Assembly (NCBI GenBank): GCA_027625915.1
Contig: JANTQA010000023.1
Coordinates: 2,294,001 to 2,358,000 of the forward strand
From: Anaeramoeba flamelloides
Taxonomy: Eukaryota > Metamonada > Anaeramoebidae
Direction of reading: 5' to 3'
DNA length: 64,000 nucleotides
Part shown: positions 35,165 to 48,000 of the stretch, one piece after another
How the letters are laid out: the number at the start of each line of letters is the position of its first letter
How positions within the stretch are numbered: position 1 is the stretch's first letter
Position numbers and translations under genes: made by a program
Notes under the pieces: generated by a model
Database searches by the model: none
The model's input: only the letters and a program-made list of their open reading frames with translations
Told to the model about the DNA's origin: nothing

Positions 35165-36105
35165 CCATTGTGAAAAAAATTTGGGTAATTAAAAAAAATT
35201 AGGTCAGTCAAAAATTTGTTTTCGTTTTTTTAATAATAAAAATTAGCAAAATGATTTTTGATCAAAGTAAAATTTTATGAACAAATCATACATTTACGAA
35301 AAACCAAAGTCACTATCAATTATAATATTCAAATCTAATAATTCAATAAGATATTTATCATTGCTAATTACAGTCAGTTTCACTTTTAAGACACAAACTT
35401 TCAACGGAATTTAAGGCACAAAAAAAATCTCAAATTAAGGTACAAAATTCAAATTCTAGTGAAAATAATTTCTGTATAAAATAAAATTCACTTTTTGTGC
35501 TCAGATTTGAGATTTTTTTGTGTCTTAAATTCCGTTAAAAGTTTATGTTTTAAAAGTGAAACTGACTGTAACACAAATTTATCAAGGTTAATCTTAAATA
35601 TCCTTTTAAACCAAATTGAATTATAAAATATTCCAAAAAAGATTTTTTTTCAAAAGAGATTATTTTCCTCTAATGTTTTACAATCAAAACTTCAAAATAA
35701 CGAAATACTGAGATTTTAGAAACCATTTAAATTCTAAAATTCCCACAGATAGACAATTAATTTAAAACAATTATTAATTTTTTGTCTGCCAGAAAATGAC
35801 TAACTTGATCTTGTAATCTATTCTAATAAAAAAAAATCAACATTTTTGGTAAAGTTTACAATTAAAAAGTAAAGTTGTTTTTTTCAGAGTTCCACAGCAA
35901 TTCTAAAAGGTCAAAATGCAACAATTTAATATTACTTTTGAAAATTATAATTGATAGTGACTTTGGTTTTTCGTAAATGTATGATTTGTTCATAAAATTT
36001 TACTTTGATCAAAAATCATTTTGCTAATTTTTATTATTTAAAAAACGAAAACAAATTTTTGACTGACCCAATTTTTTTTAATTAACCAAATTTTTTTCAC
36101 AATGG
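35165..36105. mobile_element. long-TIR element carrying a nested MITE
   Basis: Ends CCATTGTGAAAAAAATTTGG and CCAAATTTTTTTCACAATGG are exact reverse complements. Pairing continues for about 165 bp (for example ATGAACAAATCATACATTTA with TAAATGTATGATTTGTTCAT). With the 198-bp CAGTCAG MITE removed the element is about 740 bp. Non-coding; class unknown. Confidence 0.75.
35371..35568. mobile_element. CAGTCAG MITE, clean copy
   Basis: Flanked by TA on both sides. The left arm CAGTCAGTTTCACTTTTAAG and its near-exact reverse at the right end (CTTTTAAAAGTG-type text then AAACTGACTG) make almost the whole 198 bp a hairpin; inner blocks CACAAAAAAAATCTCAAATT pair likewise. It is inserted in the long-TIR element. 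Confidence 0.85.
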
Positions 36106-37135
36106 TATATTGAAATATTAAAATCAATTTTAAAAAGATTTTTTACAAAATCAAAACTGAAATAATAGGATTTTTGTAACTTTTTTTTTACCTTTTTTTT
36201 ATTCAAAAAAAAATATTTTTAAGTTTTTTTGACTTTTTTCTTATTCCTATTTCTTTTTAAGTTGTTTGGATTCTTTCTCTTCATTTTTATGTTATTTATA
36301 GTGTTTGGAGGTGTTTAAATGGATCCAAAATCATTCTCAGAATTAGTAAACTAGTTTTTGATTAGCTCTCACACAAACCTGTTCATGAACCGATCTTATA
36401 CAAATAAAAGTGAAGTATTTTGAAATCAATTAAAGTTGAATAAATAAAACTTTCAGTCATTTTGTTGAATCTGAACTTGTTTTACTTAAATATTAATGAA
36501 TCATTATCATCTACAGACATTTAATAAAAAAACAATTTCAGAAAACTTGGTGAAAAAAAGAAAATAATAAATCAAAATAAATACAGAAAGAAAATTTAAT
36601 TAAAAAAAAAAAAGAAAAATTTAAAAGGGAAATTGATATTCTCAAAAAAAAGTACTTTTTAGATGGAAGGAATCGATAAATTTCGAATTTAATACTTTAT
36701 TAAATTATATATTTGAATAGATCTATCGTTAGTAATATATATCGATATCTTTCTTAAAACAAATTATGAACGATTTCAGAAATTTTTAGTAGATATGGAA
36801 AATATCACCAACCCATTCAAAATTTTGATATAAAATATATACAGAGTGTTTAACTTGTATTATTATTAATTATATACTCTCTATTTGGTTCCTTTCCCCA
36901 CTTTATCTTTTTCTAGTCTTTGTTAAAAATAATTTTTCTTTCGTTTTTTTAAAGAAAAAATATCAGATGACGTATAATCTTACTAACATTTTAGCTTGGA
37001 TAAAAAAAAAACTCTAATTTTTTTTCAAAATTTTGAGAAGTGCCTTTGAGTATCTTTTAGTGCCTTTGAGTGTTGTAGGATGTAGTACAGTATTTAGGTG
37101 ATTTTAATATTCGAAAATAAAAAAAAAAACTAATT

Positions 37136-37760
37136 GTGGTTTTATTGGGGGTTTCAGTTTTATTTGTGAAGTTTTCTAGGTTTTTTTTTTTTGGTTTTCT
37201 TTTTTATTTGGAAAATCTATTGATTTTCGTTAGGTTTTTTTTACTTTTCGAAATAAACCGAAATTTTATTAAAATTTTCTGTTTATTTCAAAAAGTAAAA
37301 AAAAAAAAAACAGTCAGCTTTACTTTTAAGGCACAAACTTTCAAGGAAATTTAAGGCACAAAAAAATCTCAAATTAAGGCACAAAATTCAAATTCTAGTA
37401 AAAATAAATTGTAAAAAATAAAATTCCAAATTTTGTGCCTTAATTTGAGATTTTTTTGTACCTTAAATTTCGTTGAAAGTTTGTGCCTTAAAAGTGAAAA
37501 TGACTGTAGAAAACTTCCCAAATAAATAGAAAATACAAAAAAACCTAACGAAAATCTATTTTTTTTTTAGAAATAAACAGAAAACTCAAGTCCCTCTCAA
37601 GGTAGTTTTCGAGTATTCAAAAGAAAAAAAAATTAGTACTTTTTTTAATTTTTAAAATAAAGAGAAAATTCTTTTCTATTGTGGAAAATCTAAAGGTGGT
37701 TTTTACTTGAATTTTTTGAAATAAACCGAAACATTAAATAAAATTTCAGTTTATTTCTCA
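37136..37760. repeat. foldback repeats interrupted by a MITE
   Basis: The same text as at 26320-26600 (GAAATAAACCGAAA, AAATCTATTGATTTTCGTTA and TTTTTTTACTTT) recurs here in both orientations around two centres, near 37275 and 37725. The first is split at 37311-37506 by a CAGTCAG MITE. Confidence 0.6.
37311..37506. mobile_element. CAGTCAG MITE, third clean copy
   Basis: A 196-bp near-palindrome, CAGTCAGCTTTACTTTTAAG to AAAATGACTG, aligned along its length with 35371-35568. The left flank is an A tract rather than a clear TA, so the target duplication is eroded. Confidence 0.8.
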
Positions 37761-39759
37761 AAGTAAAAAAACCTACTTTGGAGCGCCTACTTTTTTTCAC
37801 TTTTTTTTTTGTTTCAAAAATCTATTGATTTTATAATCAAAGCATAAATTAAAAAAAAAAAATAACTGTAAACAGGTTCTAATTTTTCTGAATTGCCACT
37901 CTTCAATAAAACAAACAAAAATTAAAAATATTTTTTTTTTTGGAGATAATTTTTTTTTTCATTACAGATATCCAAAAAATAATCTTTTGAGATATTCCCA
38001 ATTTTTGTTTTACAATTTGGTATCAATTCAAAAAATAATTTTATTTTTTGAATTTTATTACTTTAAATTTGAATTCTTGATTGATCAAAAATAATTGATG
38101 AAGTTAATTGTTTTTGTTGAAATTTAAAAGGGGGAATTCTCCACAAAAAAAAAATAAAAAAAGGAAAATAATTTGATTGTTAAAAATTCTGTTCGGATAA
38201 TAAAAAAAAAATTTAGGTTGCAAAATTATAACACAACTTTAGGTGAATAATTTAAGGATTTAATTGTCCTCATTTTTATTATAGAAAAGATAAAAGAAAA
38301 AGATAAAAAATGAAAAATAATTGAAAAAAACTTGTAATATAATTATCTAATAAGATAGTTAAAATAGGAAAATTGAATTTGTCTTCTAATATTTTTATAT
38401 GGAATTTTGATGTATTAATTTCAACAATCAAAGAGAAACGATTAATATAAATATAATTTAATGAAAAAATATTTTATTCGTTTTTTCAATAATTAAATTA
38501 ATTTAATTAAGAAGAATATGAAATTAAAATTTTTTTCTTTGAATTTTTTATTAATAATCACTTTATGTATCAATTGATTATGAAATAATATATTCTTAAA
38601 CAAATCGAAGAAACGACAAAAAAAAATAATTTTAATTTTTTATCGAATAATGTTTTTAAATGGATTTATTCTTTATTTTGAATTGGAAATATAAACAATC
38701 TCATATAAATTTGCAAAAAACTCTTATAAGAATTAGATAGACAAATAAATCAACAATAAATAATTTTTCAAATAATTTTAATTATTTTTTGATAATTATT
38801 TTTTCTTTATTTCTAAGTTTTTAGCAGCATTAAATATAAATTTAATATCTATTAAAAGAATATCATAATAATTTATTTTATAAAAAAGAGTTTCAGAACT
38901 AATTTTATAAAAATAATAATAATCGAAAAAAAAAATAAAATGATAATTTTGAGAAAAAAGGTATTTTTACAGAAAATCTCATTAATATATAATTTAATTA
39001 AGATCTTTTTTCATTAATATTGGTATTTAATTATTAATTTTAAAACTGGTAAGATTATATCAAAATTATAAAGATATTATTTTTCTTCATCTCATAGAGA
39101 AGAATGGTAATAATGATAATTTTTTTCTTTTTTTTTTCGCTTTTTTTTTTCTGTTTCTGTTGCTTAATTTTTTCTTAAAACTCTTCTTAATTCACAAGAT
39201 AAAAACACAATACCATAAATTGTTGATCAACTAGTTCCTTCTTTAAATATTTTGACTATGAAAAAAAAAACTGCCAAATTGAGTGTTTAATTAAACTTCA
39301 AATTATTTGTTGAACAAAAATAGGGTTTCTTTTCGATGTGTTTCTTCTAACAATTAAAGTCTTTGTGAAGTGAACACTCAACCAACTAGATATGGTTTTA
39401 CTGAAAATAAATCTTCACTTTCTTCAATTGCAATCCCAGAAAATTTCAAATATAATTTGAACAAACCAAAAGTTTTTTTTCTAATTGTGAGATTAACAAA
39501 GCTAACTGGTAACTTAACAAAAAACAAAGAATTATTTTTTGATTGTAATTTCTAAAGTAGTTCTTCTCTTTTTGTTGTAAAAAGAATATGTTTCTTATTT
39601 TTTTGTTTTCTCTTAATCTTTCTTTTTTTTGCAAAAAACAAAAATAAAACACAATTTTTTCTTCCTTCTTCAAAAAATTAAACAAGAATAAAATATTCCT
39701 TAAATAAAAAAAAACAAAAAAAAAGGATCAAACCCTTTTAAAACAAAGAAAACAAAAAA

Positions 39760-42700
39760 ATGAGTGAACTCTTTAAGACTTGTAAACCTTTAGAAAAGCT
39801 ATGTTCAAAAAGTACAATTGCGCTTGATGATCCCTTTTGGGAAGAAGAATTAGGCGCATTGTTTGAAATTGCGCTACCAACAATTTCTGAGCCAGAATTA
39901 TGGACGAGTATTCGGAATGAGCAGTATGTGTGTCTTTCAAAAAACAACCCCGAAACACATAACTTTACAAATTTACTTCTTTTTGTTAATCAGAAAATTC
40001 AGAATTTGACAAACAATTTTAATCAAGAAAAAAATAACAAAGGTGCAGTTTTGAAGATCGTAAATTTGCTATGTTTGACAAGACTTTTGTCAGGAATTGT
40101 TTTTGAAAAAGACACCCAATCAGTAAGGAATTTGCAAAAGGATAATGACTTGTTTTCACCAAGGATCACAAACTCATATGACAGCCAATTTGAAAATACA
40201 AAAAAATCAAAGTCTCAACCAAACACACCATTAAAAAAACATCGAAAAAAAAAAAATCGACTCAAGGGATCATTTTCAACAAACACAACACCAAAAATTC
40301 CAAAAAAAACGAAAACAAAAAAAAAAAAAAAAAAAAAAAGGAAAAAAGACAAAGCAAATGAAAATGAAAATGAAAATGAAAACGAGAACGAGAACGAAAA
40401 CGAAAATGAGAATGAGAACGAGAATGGCATTGAAAAAGAAAAGTCAAGTGTATCGGAAAATGAAAACGAAAATGAAAACGAAAATGAAAACGAAAAGAAA
40501 GAACTAGAAAAAGAAAAAGGGAATCAGAAAGAAAAAAAAAAAAAAAAGAGAAAGAAAAGGAAAAAAGAATCGGAACAAGATTCTTCTGGAGAATTAAACA
40601 ACCAGATGGATAATTTAATTTTTGAAGAACAAAGCATGTCAAATTTGTTTTTAACAGCAAAATTAGCCTTTGAAGAACATTTTATATACAAAACAAAAGA
40701 ATCAAAGAAAATTAATACATGCACATTATTTTTGGAATCTTTAATTGAGTTTTTAATCAAGCCAAGAGAAATCTCCGAACACTCAGGATATGTCATTGTT
40801 CGTGAAGTTATTTCTGTGTTAATTAGCTTCATCTCATCGCCATTATTCACCCTTTCTAAAATCTTACACGAAAAGCATTCCATTGACGATATCCCACTTG
40901 AAATCTGTTTGAAATCAAACCCCTTTCTTCGTTTTTTTGCTAATTTGAATGAAAAGAAATCGAAAAAGCTTTCTGCGATTTTAATCGAATATTCGGTTCA
41001 AAATGTACCACTCCCAAATCCACCATCGAGTGCTTGGTCAACAAAATCAGGTAAATATAATGGATAATATATTCTTTTTATTTTCTTCATTTTATCCCAT
41101 TCTTTTATTATATCATTCACATTTTTTTTATTCCAGTGTCCACATTATTTTATTCCATGATTTTGAGATATCTCAGTATCCCCAATTTTCTTTAATAGTA
41201 ACTTGAATATAAAAATGACAATAGGAAATTAGCCGACCTAAAGAAATTGAATATATATATATATACATATATTTGCTTATTATTAAATATTTATTGATAA
41301 AGATACTGATCTTTAAAGAAAAGAAAAATGTTATTTTTTATTTAAATCAAATTTTTTGAATATTTTCTTATCACAAAGTTATAAAAATTAATGGATAAAT
41401 ATAAAACCAATGACTTTCTTTTGAAATAATTTGCTTGATAGATTGCTATTGGAAGTATCTTTTTAAATTCAAAAAAAAAAAATTGAAAAATTGATAAATA
41501 AAAAAAATTAAAAAAAAATATCGTTCTTTATTGATTCGATTTGGAAACAATCACCTTGTTATGTTACGAGTTTGGCCTGGAAGAACGAGAAATAAGATAT
41601 TGTTCAAAGTGATATAAGATGATATTGAGGAGTTCGAAGAACGACGATTAATATCCTCTTAGCACCAAAACAATTTCATTATTTTGAGTCTGGAAGGAGA
41701 ACCAAAACAAAGAATTATAAAAGGTGATTTTTGAACAAATGAAACAATATGAGGTGCTATTTATTTTTTGAACTCGGGATCTAACTCTACACAACAAAAA
41801 GCAAACAAATAAATTTAACCAAAACAACTAATTTGTTATTTTTTAATGGTACTTTGAAGAACTTTTTCTTCAAAGGATCATTATTTTCCCAATGGAACCA
41901 TTGAAAACAATGAAGTTAAATTTTACATTTTCTACATCGGTGATAAAACTTGGTTTAAATTCATACAGAAACAAACCAGATCGTTCAACTTTTCAATGAG
42001 TCTTTATCTCCGCTTTTATTTTCCATTTGCTAGCCAATTCTCGAAAACAATCATACTACAAAATCTGCATTCATATAAATAGTGTTCTTAACAGTGACTG
42101 ATTTTGAGCATTCCTCTTCAAAATTTCTTGACTTGACATAGAAAAATAAATTTTTTTTTTTTTTTTCTAATTTCTTAAATTTGGAAATGTTTTTTTCTCA
42201 CTTTGAAAATCTTTTATTAATGGTTTCTTTTCTCTCTTTTTACAAGGAAAAAAAACAGACCAAACATTTTTAATTTTTTTAAAAATGAGATTGATTTATT
42301 TGGAATAAAAACGAAAAACTTTGTTTGGTTTTAGACATTGCTTTTAAACAAAGAAAGGGAATTCATCCAATTTCCAACCTTTACGGGAAAATTGATGGAC
42401 TTTTTTCTTTGTCTTCTATTGATCAAATAATTGAGTGACTTGAACCAAATTAATTTCCCAATGTCGTAAATCCTTGAGCGCGACAAACCTTATATATTTA
42501 TAAGATTAAAAATTCGCAAAATAATTTGGTTAAACTCTTCTAAAATAACATTAAATAACATTTTTAAAGTGGAATTTAATAGTAAAATGCTTCTTATTTT
42601 ACCCAAATACAATTCCAAAAAAGAAGATCAGAAAATTTTCGAATTTGCCTAATAACTAAAGGATTTCCCAAAATCTTTTCACAGTGACTACAATACTACC

Positions 42701-43726
42701 CTAAACTTTTTAGAGAAACAATCACTTTCTTATCAGTAGTTGTCTGGAATTATATAGTTAAATTTTTACAAATAAAAAGTTTGAGATAAAAAAAAAATAT
42801 TCTGCAAAATTATCATACAATTAAGTTTTTTGAACAATTAAATTTAAAATTATTAAAATATAAAAGTAAACTATTTTTCAAAAATTTTGACTCGCTAGTG
42901 TAATGCTAAATGACGTGTTTTGTAGGTTTATTCCAGTATTCTTATCAAAAAAATATTTTCAAATTTTTAGGATCAGAATCATTTTTTATAATTTAATAAG
43001 TTTTAGTTTTGCTTTTTCAAATTTTTGTTTTTCTTTTCTTTTTTTTATTCTTTTTTTTTTGTAAAATTTTTGTTTTTCTTTTTCTTCTTTTTTCTTTTAC
43101 TTTTTTTTATTGACATTATTTCTTTTTTTTTTGATGCTTTTTTTTTTGTAAATATCGAAGTGGAAAAAAAAAAGATCTTCGAAAAGACAAATAATCACAA
43201 AGAAAAAAGGTTACAATGTAATGTCTTTTAAAATGAATTTAATTATCAGTAAAAAATCTTCTTGTTAAACTTTTTTCAGTGAGCGTTCAGTAATAAAAAA
43301 TCGGTAATGCTCATTTCAAAAATTGTTACTCAGTTTTTTTTTAGTTTTTGGTTTTTATTTTTTCTTAATTTTTAAAATATCAGGTTTTTATATATTTAGA
43401 ATGATTTAAAAGTGAATTGCAAATCAGATTTAATTATTATTTGTCCTTGAATCCTAATCCTATATATTTTTTTTTTCAATTTATTATTTCGGGTAGTCAC
43501 AATTTTTGAAATGGTGTTTATATTCAAACTTTAAACAATAAACGATCATCTTTTTAATTTGATGATTTTTTCTTTTGAATTAATAATCATTTTTTTGTCA
43601 ATTAATTAAATATGTAAATAAACATGCACTCACATTTTTGAGAAAATATCTAAACACCACAAACTCAATTTTATATATCTTGACTAATTCATTATACTTT
43701 GATTTGTCTTTTATGTTTTTTGTTAC

Positions 43727-43759
<33 letters not shown>

Positions 43760-44969
43760 TACCTTAAAATCTGATTAGGTGGATCGTTTTTAAGAGCTTT
43801 CAAAAAAAAATTAGGGCATAGTAACAGTGCAAAAACCACGCAGTTGCCTCTAGCAAGCATTTCACTATTTTTATCATTATTACAAATCTTTTCACCAATG
43901 ACAACTGAATTCCAATCGGACCTTTTAGAATCAGAACAATCTCAGAACCCTTATAGGCTTTATTTGACTAATTCTAAAAACAGTACAAGTCAAGGAATGA
44001 TTGCAAATTTGAAAAAAATCAATTTCGAGCAAATAATTGAATTTTTACAAAGAGAAGACCCAATAAACGAAATTTCCTTATTTTTTGTATATCATTTATT
44101 AGAAAGAAATGATAATTTTGTCGAATATTTTATCCAACATAAAGATTTATCAAATTTTGTTATGATTTTTTTAGAAAAGATTTATCAATTAATTTATAAA
44201 GAAATTGATTCAAAATCAGATGAAAAAAATGTCAATTATGAAGGTCCATTGTATTTGTTATTATCAATTTTATTAATTCTTTCTCAAAATAAAAAATTTT
44301 GTAATAACGCTTTCAATCATTCAATTGAATCGGTCAGTTGGTATAAAAAAAACCCGTTAGTTAATGAAAAAATAGGAAATATTATTATACTAATAATCAG
44401 TGAAATAATTTCAATTTATTTACCAACACTATCCGATACAAGCAAATTAAATCTTTGTTTTGGTATTATTAGTAATTTATCAAGTTCTTTCAAGTAAGTG
44501 TTCAAATTTTTTTTTTTCTTTTTTTTTTTATTTCTTTATATTATTAAAATTTCAAACATTATTTTATTGAAAAAAAAAAAAAATTGTAGATTTGATTTTA
44601 CAATAAAAATTTAGTTATAAAATAGAAAATTTTTTTAATTACATCACGTTGAATATAGTCTTTTTAAAAAAAGTGAGGAATCAAAGTTTGAAAATGTTCC
44701 ACGAATCAACGTAAAAGAGTGACTCAAAAAAATTGAGTAACTCTTTTAAGTAACTTAAGTAGCACCTTTTTAAAGCAGCTAGAGAATAAAATAATGTTTC
44801 GTTTTTAAAAACAATTTTTCATTTATCATTTTTTACCCAAGAACTCTAGTTTCAATGATTATTTTTGGATTGTTTTTTAAATTTTAATATCTTCAAAACA
44901 TTTCCTTATTTTAAAAAATCTCTTTCATATTTTTTATGATTTTTTTATCAATCATGCTGAATTAAAATC

Positions 44970-45015
<46 letters not shown>

Positions 45016-48000
45016 CTAAAATTTGGAGAGTATTATTATTCAAAATAAGCAAACTGTTTTTAGTACAAAATGTGAAAAATAACATCATTATTTTTGAAAT
45101 TTCAGTATAATATATCAAGTACATTTTTACATTTTTATATTTTTGAGTGCGCCTTTGTATTCCGAATTGTATTATAAAAATCTTTTCTTGTTCCTAATAC
45201 TGTAATGTTTTAATAAAAAGAAATTGTGGAATGTAGAATAATGTATTGCCCAACGAATTAAACAAATCAATTGCAAAAAAATTAAAAAAAAAGAATCAAG
45301 AAAAAATCAAAATAAATTATTTTTTTAAGTGTTGTAATTTTCAAAATTTTTTATTCATTATTATTCAATTTTATTTTAAATTATTATTCATGTAAAAAAT
45401 TTGATTTTAGGAATTTGTTCAAGAGTAACAAATTACTTTCGATTTAAAAAAAAGTCTCCAAAATGAATTATAAATGTTATAAAAAATTGTGACTCACCTG
45501 AAATAATAAATTGGAAAAAAAAATATATCCTTTAGTATTCATTGTCAACTAATTATTAAATCTTATTAATAATTCACTTTTTAAGTCATTCTAAGAATCT
45601 AAAAGCCATATATTTTAATAATTAAAAAAAATAAACACAAAAAAATAAAAAAAAGTGATTCAAAATTTTTGATCTGAGCATTAAATTTTTTTTATTTTTG
45701 AACTTTTACTAAAAAAGGTTTCACAAAAAGATTTTTTTACTGATAATTAAATTCATTATAAAAGGCATTACATTGTAACCTTTTTTCTTTGTGATTATTT
45801 GTTCTTTCCAAGATCTACTTTTTTTTATTCACATGATCTTTTGCAAAAAAAAAAAAAAGAGGATCAAAGAAAAACAAAAAAAAAAGTATAAAAACAGAAA
45901 AACAAAAGAAAAACAAAAATTTGAAAAAGTAAAACAAAAAACTTATTAAATTATTAAAAATGATTTTGATCTAAAAACTGAAAATTTTTTTGAGAAGAAT
46001 ATGGGATAAACACTCACAAAACAACTTCCATTAACATTATAGAGTGAGTCATCATTTTTGAAAAATAAACTCTTTTTCAAATAAAAGGGAACAGAAAATT
46101 TCAAGAATTATTCATAATTGGATCAAATTAATTGTCGTATCATTCTAAAAGATAAGAATCTCTTTAAAAGATAAAAAACACTCAGCTGAATATTTAAAAA
46201 TCCATTAAAACAAAACAATAAAATTAAAATTAAATATTTTAAAAATTGATGTGTGATTTTATTTGAAATGAGAAATCTCGTTTTGTAAATTGTAAAAGAA
46301 AAAAAATTATAAAATCAATAAAAACCTTTGAACAAGGCGAATTGGGGGAAAGTTCTTTAAATTTTATTGATAATTCTTTACACGTAAAACTCTTGATCTT
46401 TAAAGTCTCATTTTCAATATAAAGCCTCAATTTATCTGGGTATTTTGTTAGAATTGTTTTTTTCTTTATTCTCTTTTTTCTTTGTTCCATATATCAATCC
46501 AATAATAGTCTTTCTTAATTCCTATATCTAGCTCATTCAAAATCAAACTTAAACTGTTTCCATTTTTATACTGACATATTATTTCTAAATTGGTTTCTTC
46601 TTATCATGTTTTTTCATTTTTTTTTTCATTTTCCAACAGTTCAATATCCATAAATAAAAAAAAAAAAAAATGAATAATTAAAATGAAAATCAGCAATAAG
46701 TAATTATCTTATTAACAATCAAATTCAATAGTATTGATGATTTGAGAGGTGTACCCTTTCTTTTTAAAAAGAGTTTAGTTTAATTTGAATTGTTGATTTA
46801 ACTCATCTAATTTTGATTTGTTAAATGAAGATAAGAAGTTTTTTATATTCTTTTTCCAAAAATGTTGATTTTTTGGATGATTTTGTTTAATTTTAAAATA
46901 ATAATTATTTCAGGATAATTCTAACAAGAATATTTCTGAATATAGCTTTGAATTTTTTAAAAATGAAGATCTTCATTTTATTTTAAGAGACATCATATTT
47001 TTAACTTCCTAATTTATCTTTGAAAAAAAAAAAGAAGAAATAAAAGATATTTTTAAACCAAAAAGAAAAAAAAAAACAGAGAAGAATTTTCTCTGAGATT
47101 AAAAAATCAAAGTTGTCAAGCCATTAATCCATGGAAATAATAACCAGTTTTTGGAAATGTTACATAACGTTGTTTATTGGTTTGATTTGGAAACAATCAC
47201 TTTGTTATGTTGCGAGTTTGTCCTGAAAGAAAGAGAAATATGATATTGTTCGAAGTGATATAAGATGATATTGAGGAGTACGAATAACGACTATTAATAT
47301 CCTCTTAGCACTAGAGCAATATCATATTTTGAGTCTGGAAGGGGATCCAAGAATTATAACTCGTGATTGTTGAACAAATGAAACAATATGAGATGCTATT
47401 TATTTTTTGGAACTAAGGATCTAACTCTAAAACAAACAAACAAAAACAAACAAACTTAAGCCAATTGGTTATTTTTCAATGGTACTTTAAAGAACTTGTT
47501 CTCCAATGCTTTCAATGACTCCAATGGAGAAAAAGACCCTTTGAAGTTAAAATTTACATTTTAATCCATTGGAGACAAAGCTTGGTTTAAAATCCCACAG
47601 AAACAAACTAGATCGTCCAACTTTTCAATGAGTTTCTATTTCCCCTTTTATTTCGTGCTTGTTAAGAAACAACAGAAGCTGATCAAACATAAAACCTGCA
47701 ATCACATCTACTATGTGTTCTTAACAGTGACTGATTTGAACTATTCCTCTAAAAATTTCTTGATTTGACGTTGTTAAAAAATTTTTTTTTATTCTCATTT
47801 TCAAAATCTTCTAAAAATGGTTTCTTCTCTCCTTTTTTCGATGAAAAAAAAGAGACCAAACGTTTTTTTTTTAAAAAAATGATATTAATTTCTTTCAAAT
47901 AAAAACCAAAACCGTTGTTTGTTTTAGACATTGTTTTTAATAAAAGAAAGAGAATTCATTCAATTTAAAACCTTTAAGGGGAAATTGAAGGTCTTTTTTC

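Larger units (their letters stand above)
34875..39759. other. gene-poor spacer between CWC25 and dymeclin
   Basis: Holds the long-TIR element at 35165-36105, two CAGTCAG MITEs, foldback repeats at 37136-37760 and, from 38000, nearly pure A/T text. A short open frame at about 39360-39552 (plus; codons for TQPTRYGFTENKSSLSS) looks protein-like but has no ATG and no family; it may be 5' leader of dymeclin or chance. Confidence 0.5.
41051..43778. other. dymeclin intron 1
   Basis: 2728 bp, donor GTAAATAT, acceptor CTGATTAG. It contains the first 1.25-kb direct repeat (41521-42789), one arm of an inverted repeat pair (42960-43520) and a (TA)n run ending 26 bases before the acceptor. Confidence 0.8.

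Noticed and set aside
40215-40883. Minus-strand open frames opposite dymeclin exon 1
   Set aside because: Phe/Ser repeats are complements of the Lys and Asn-Glu tracts.
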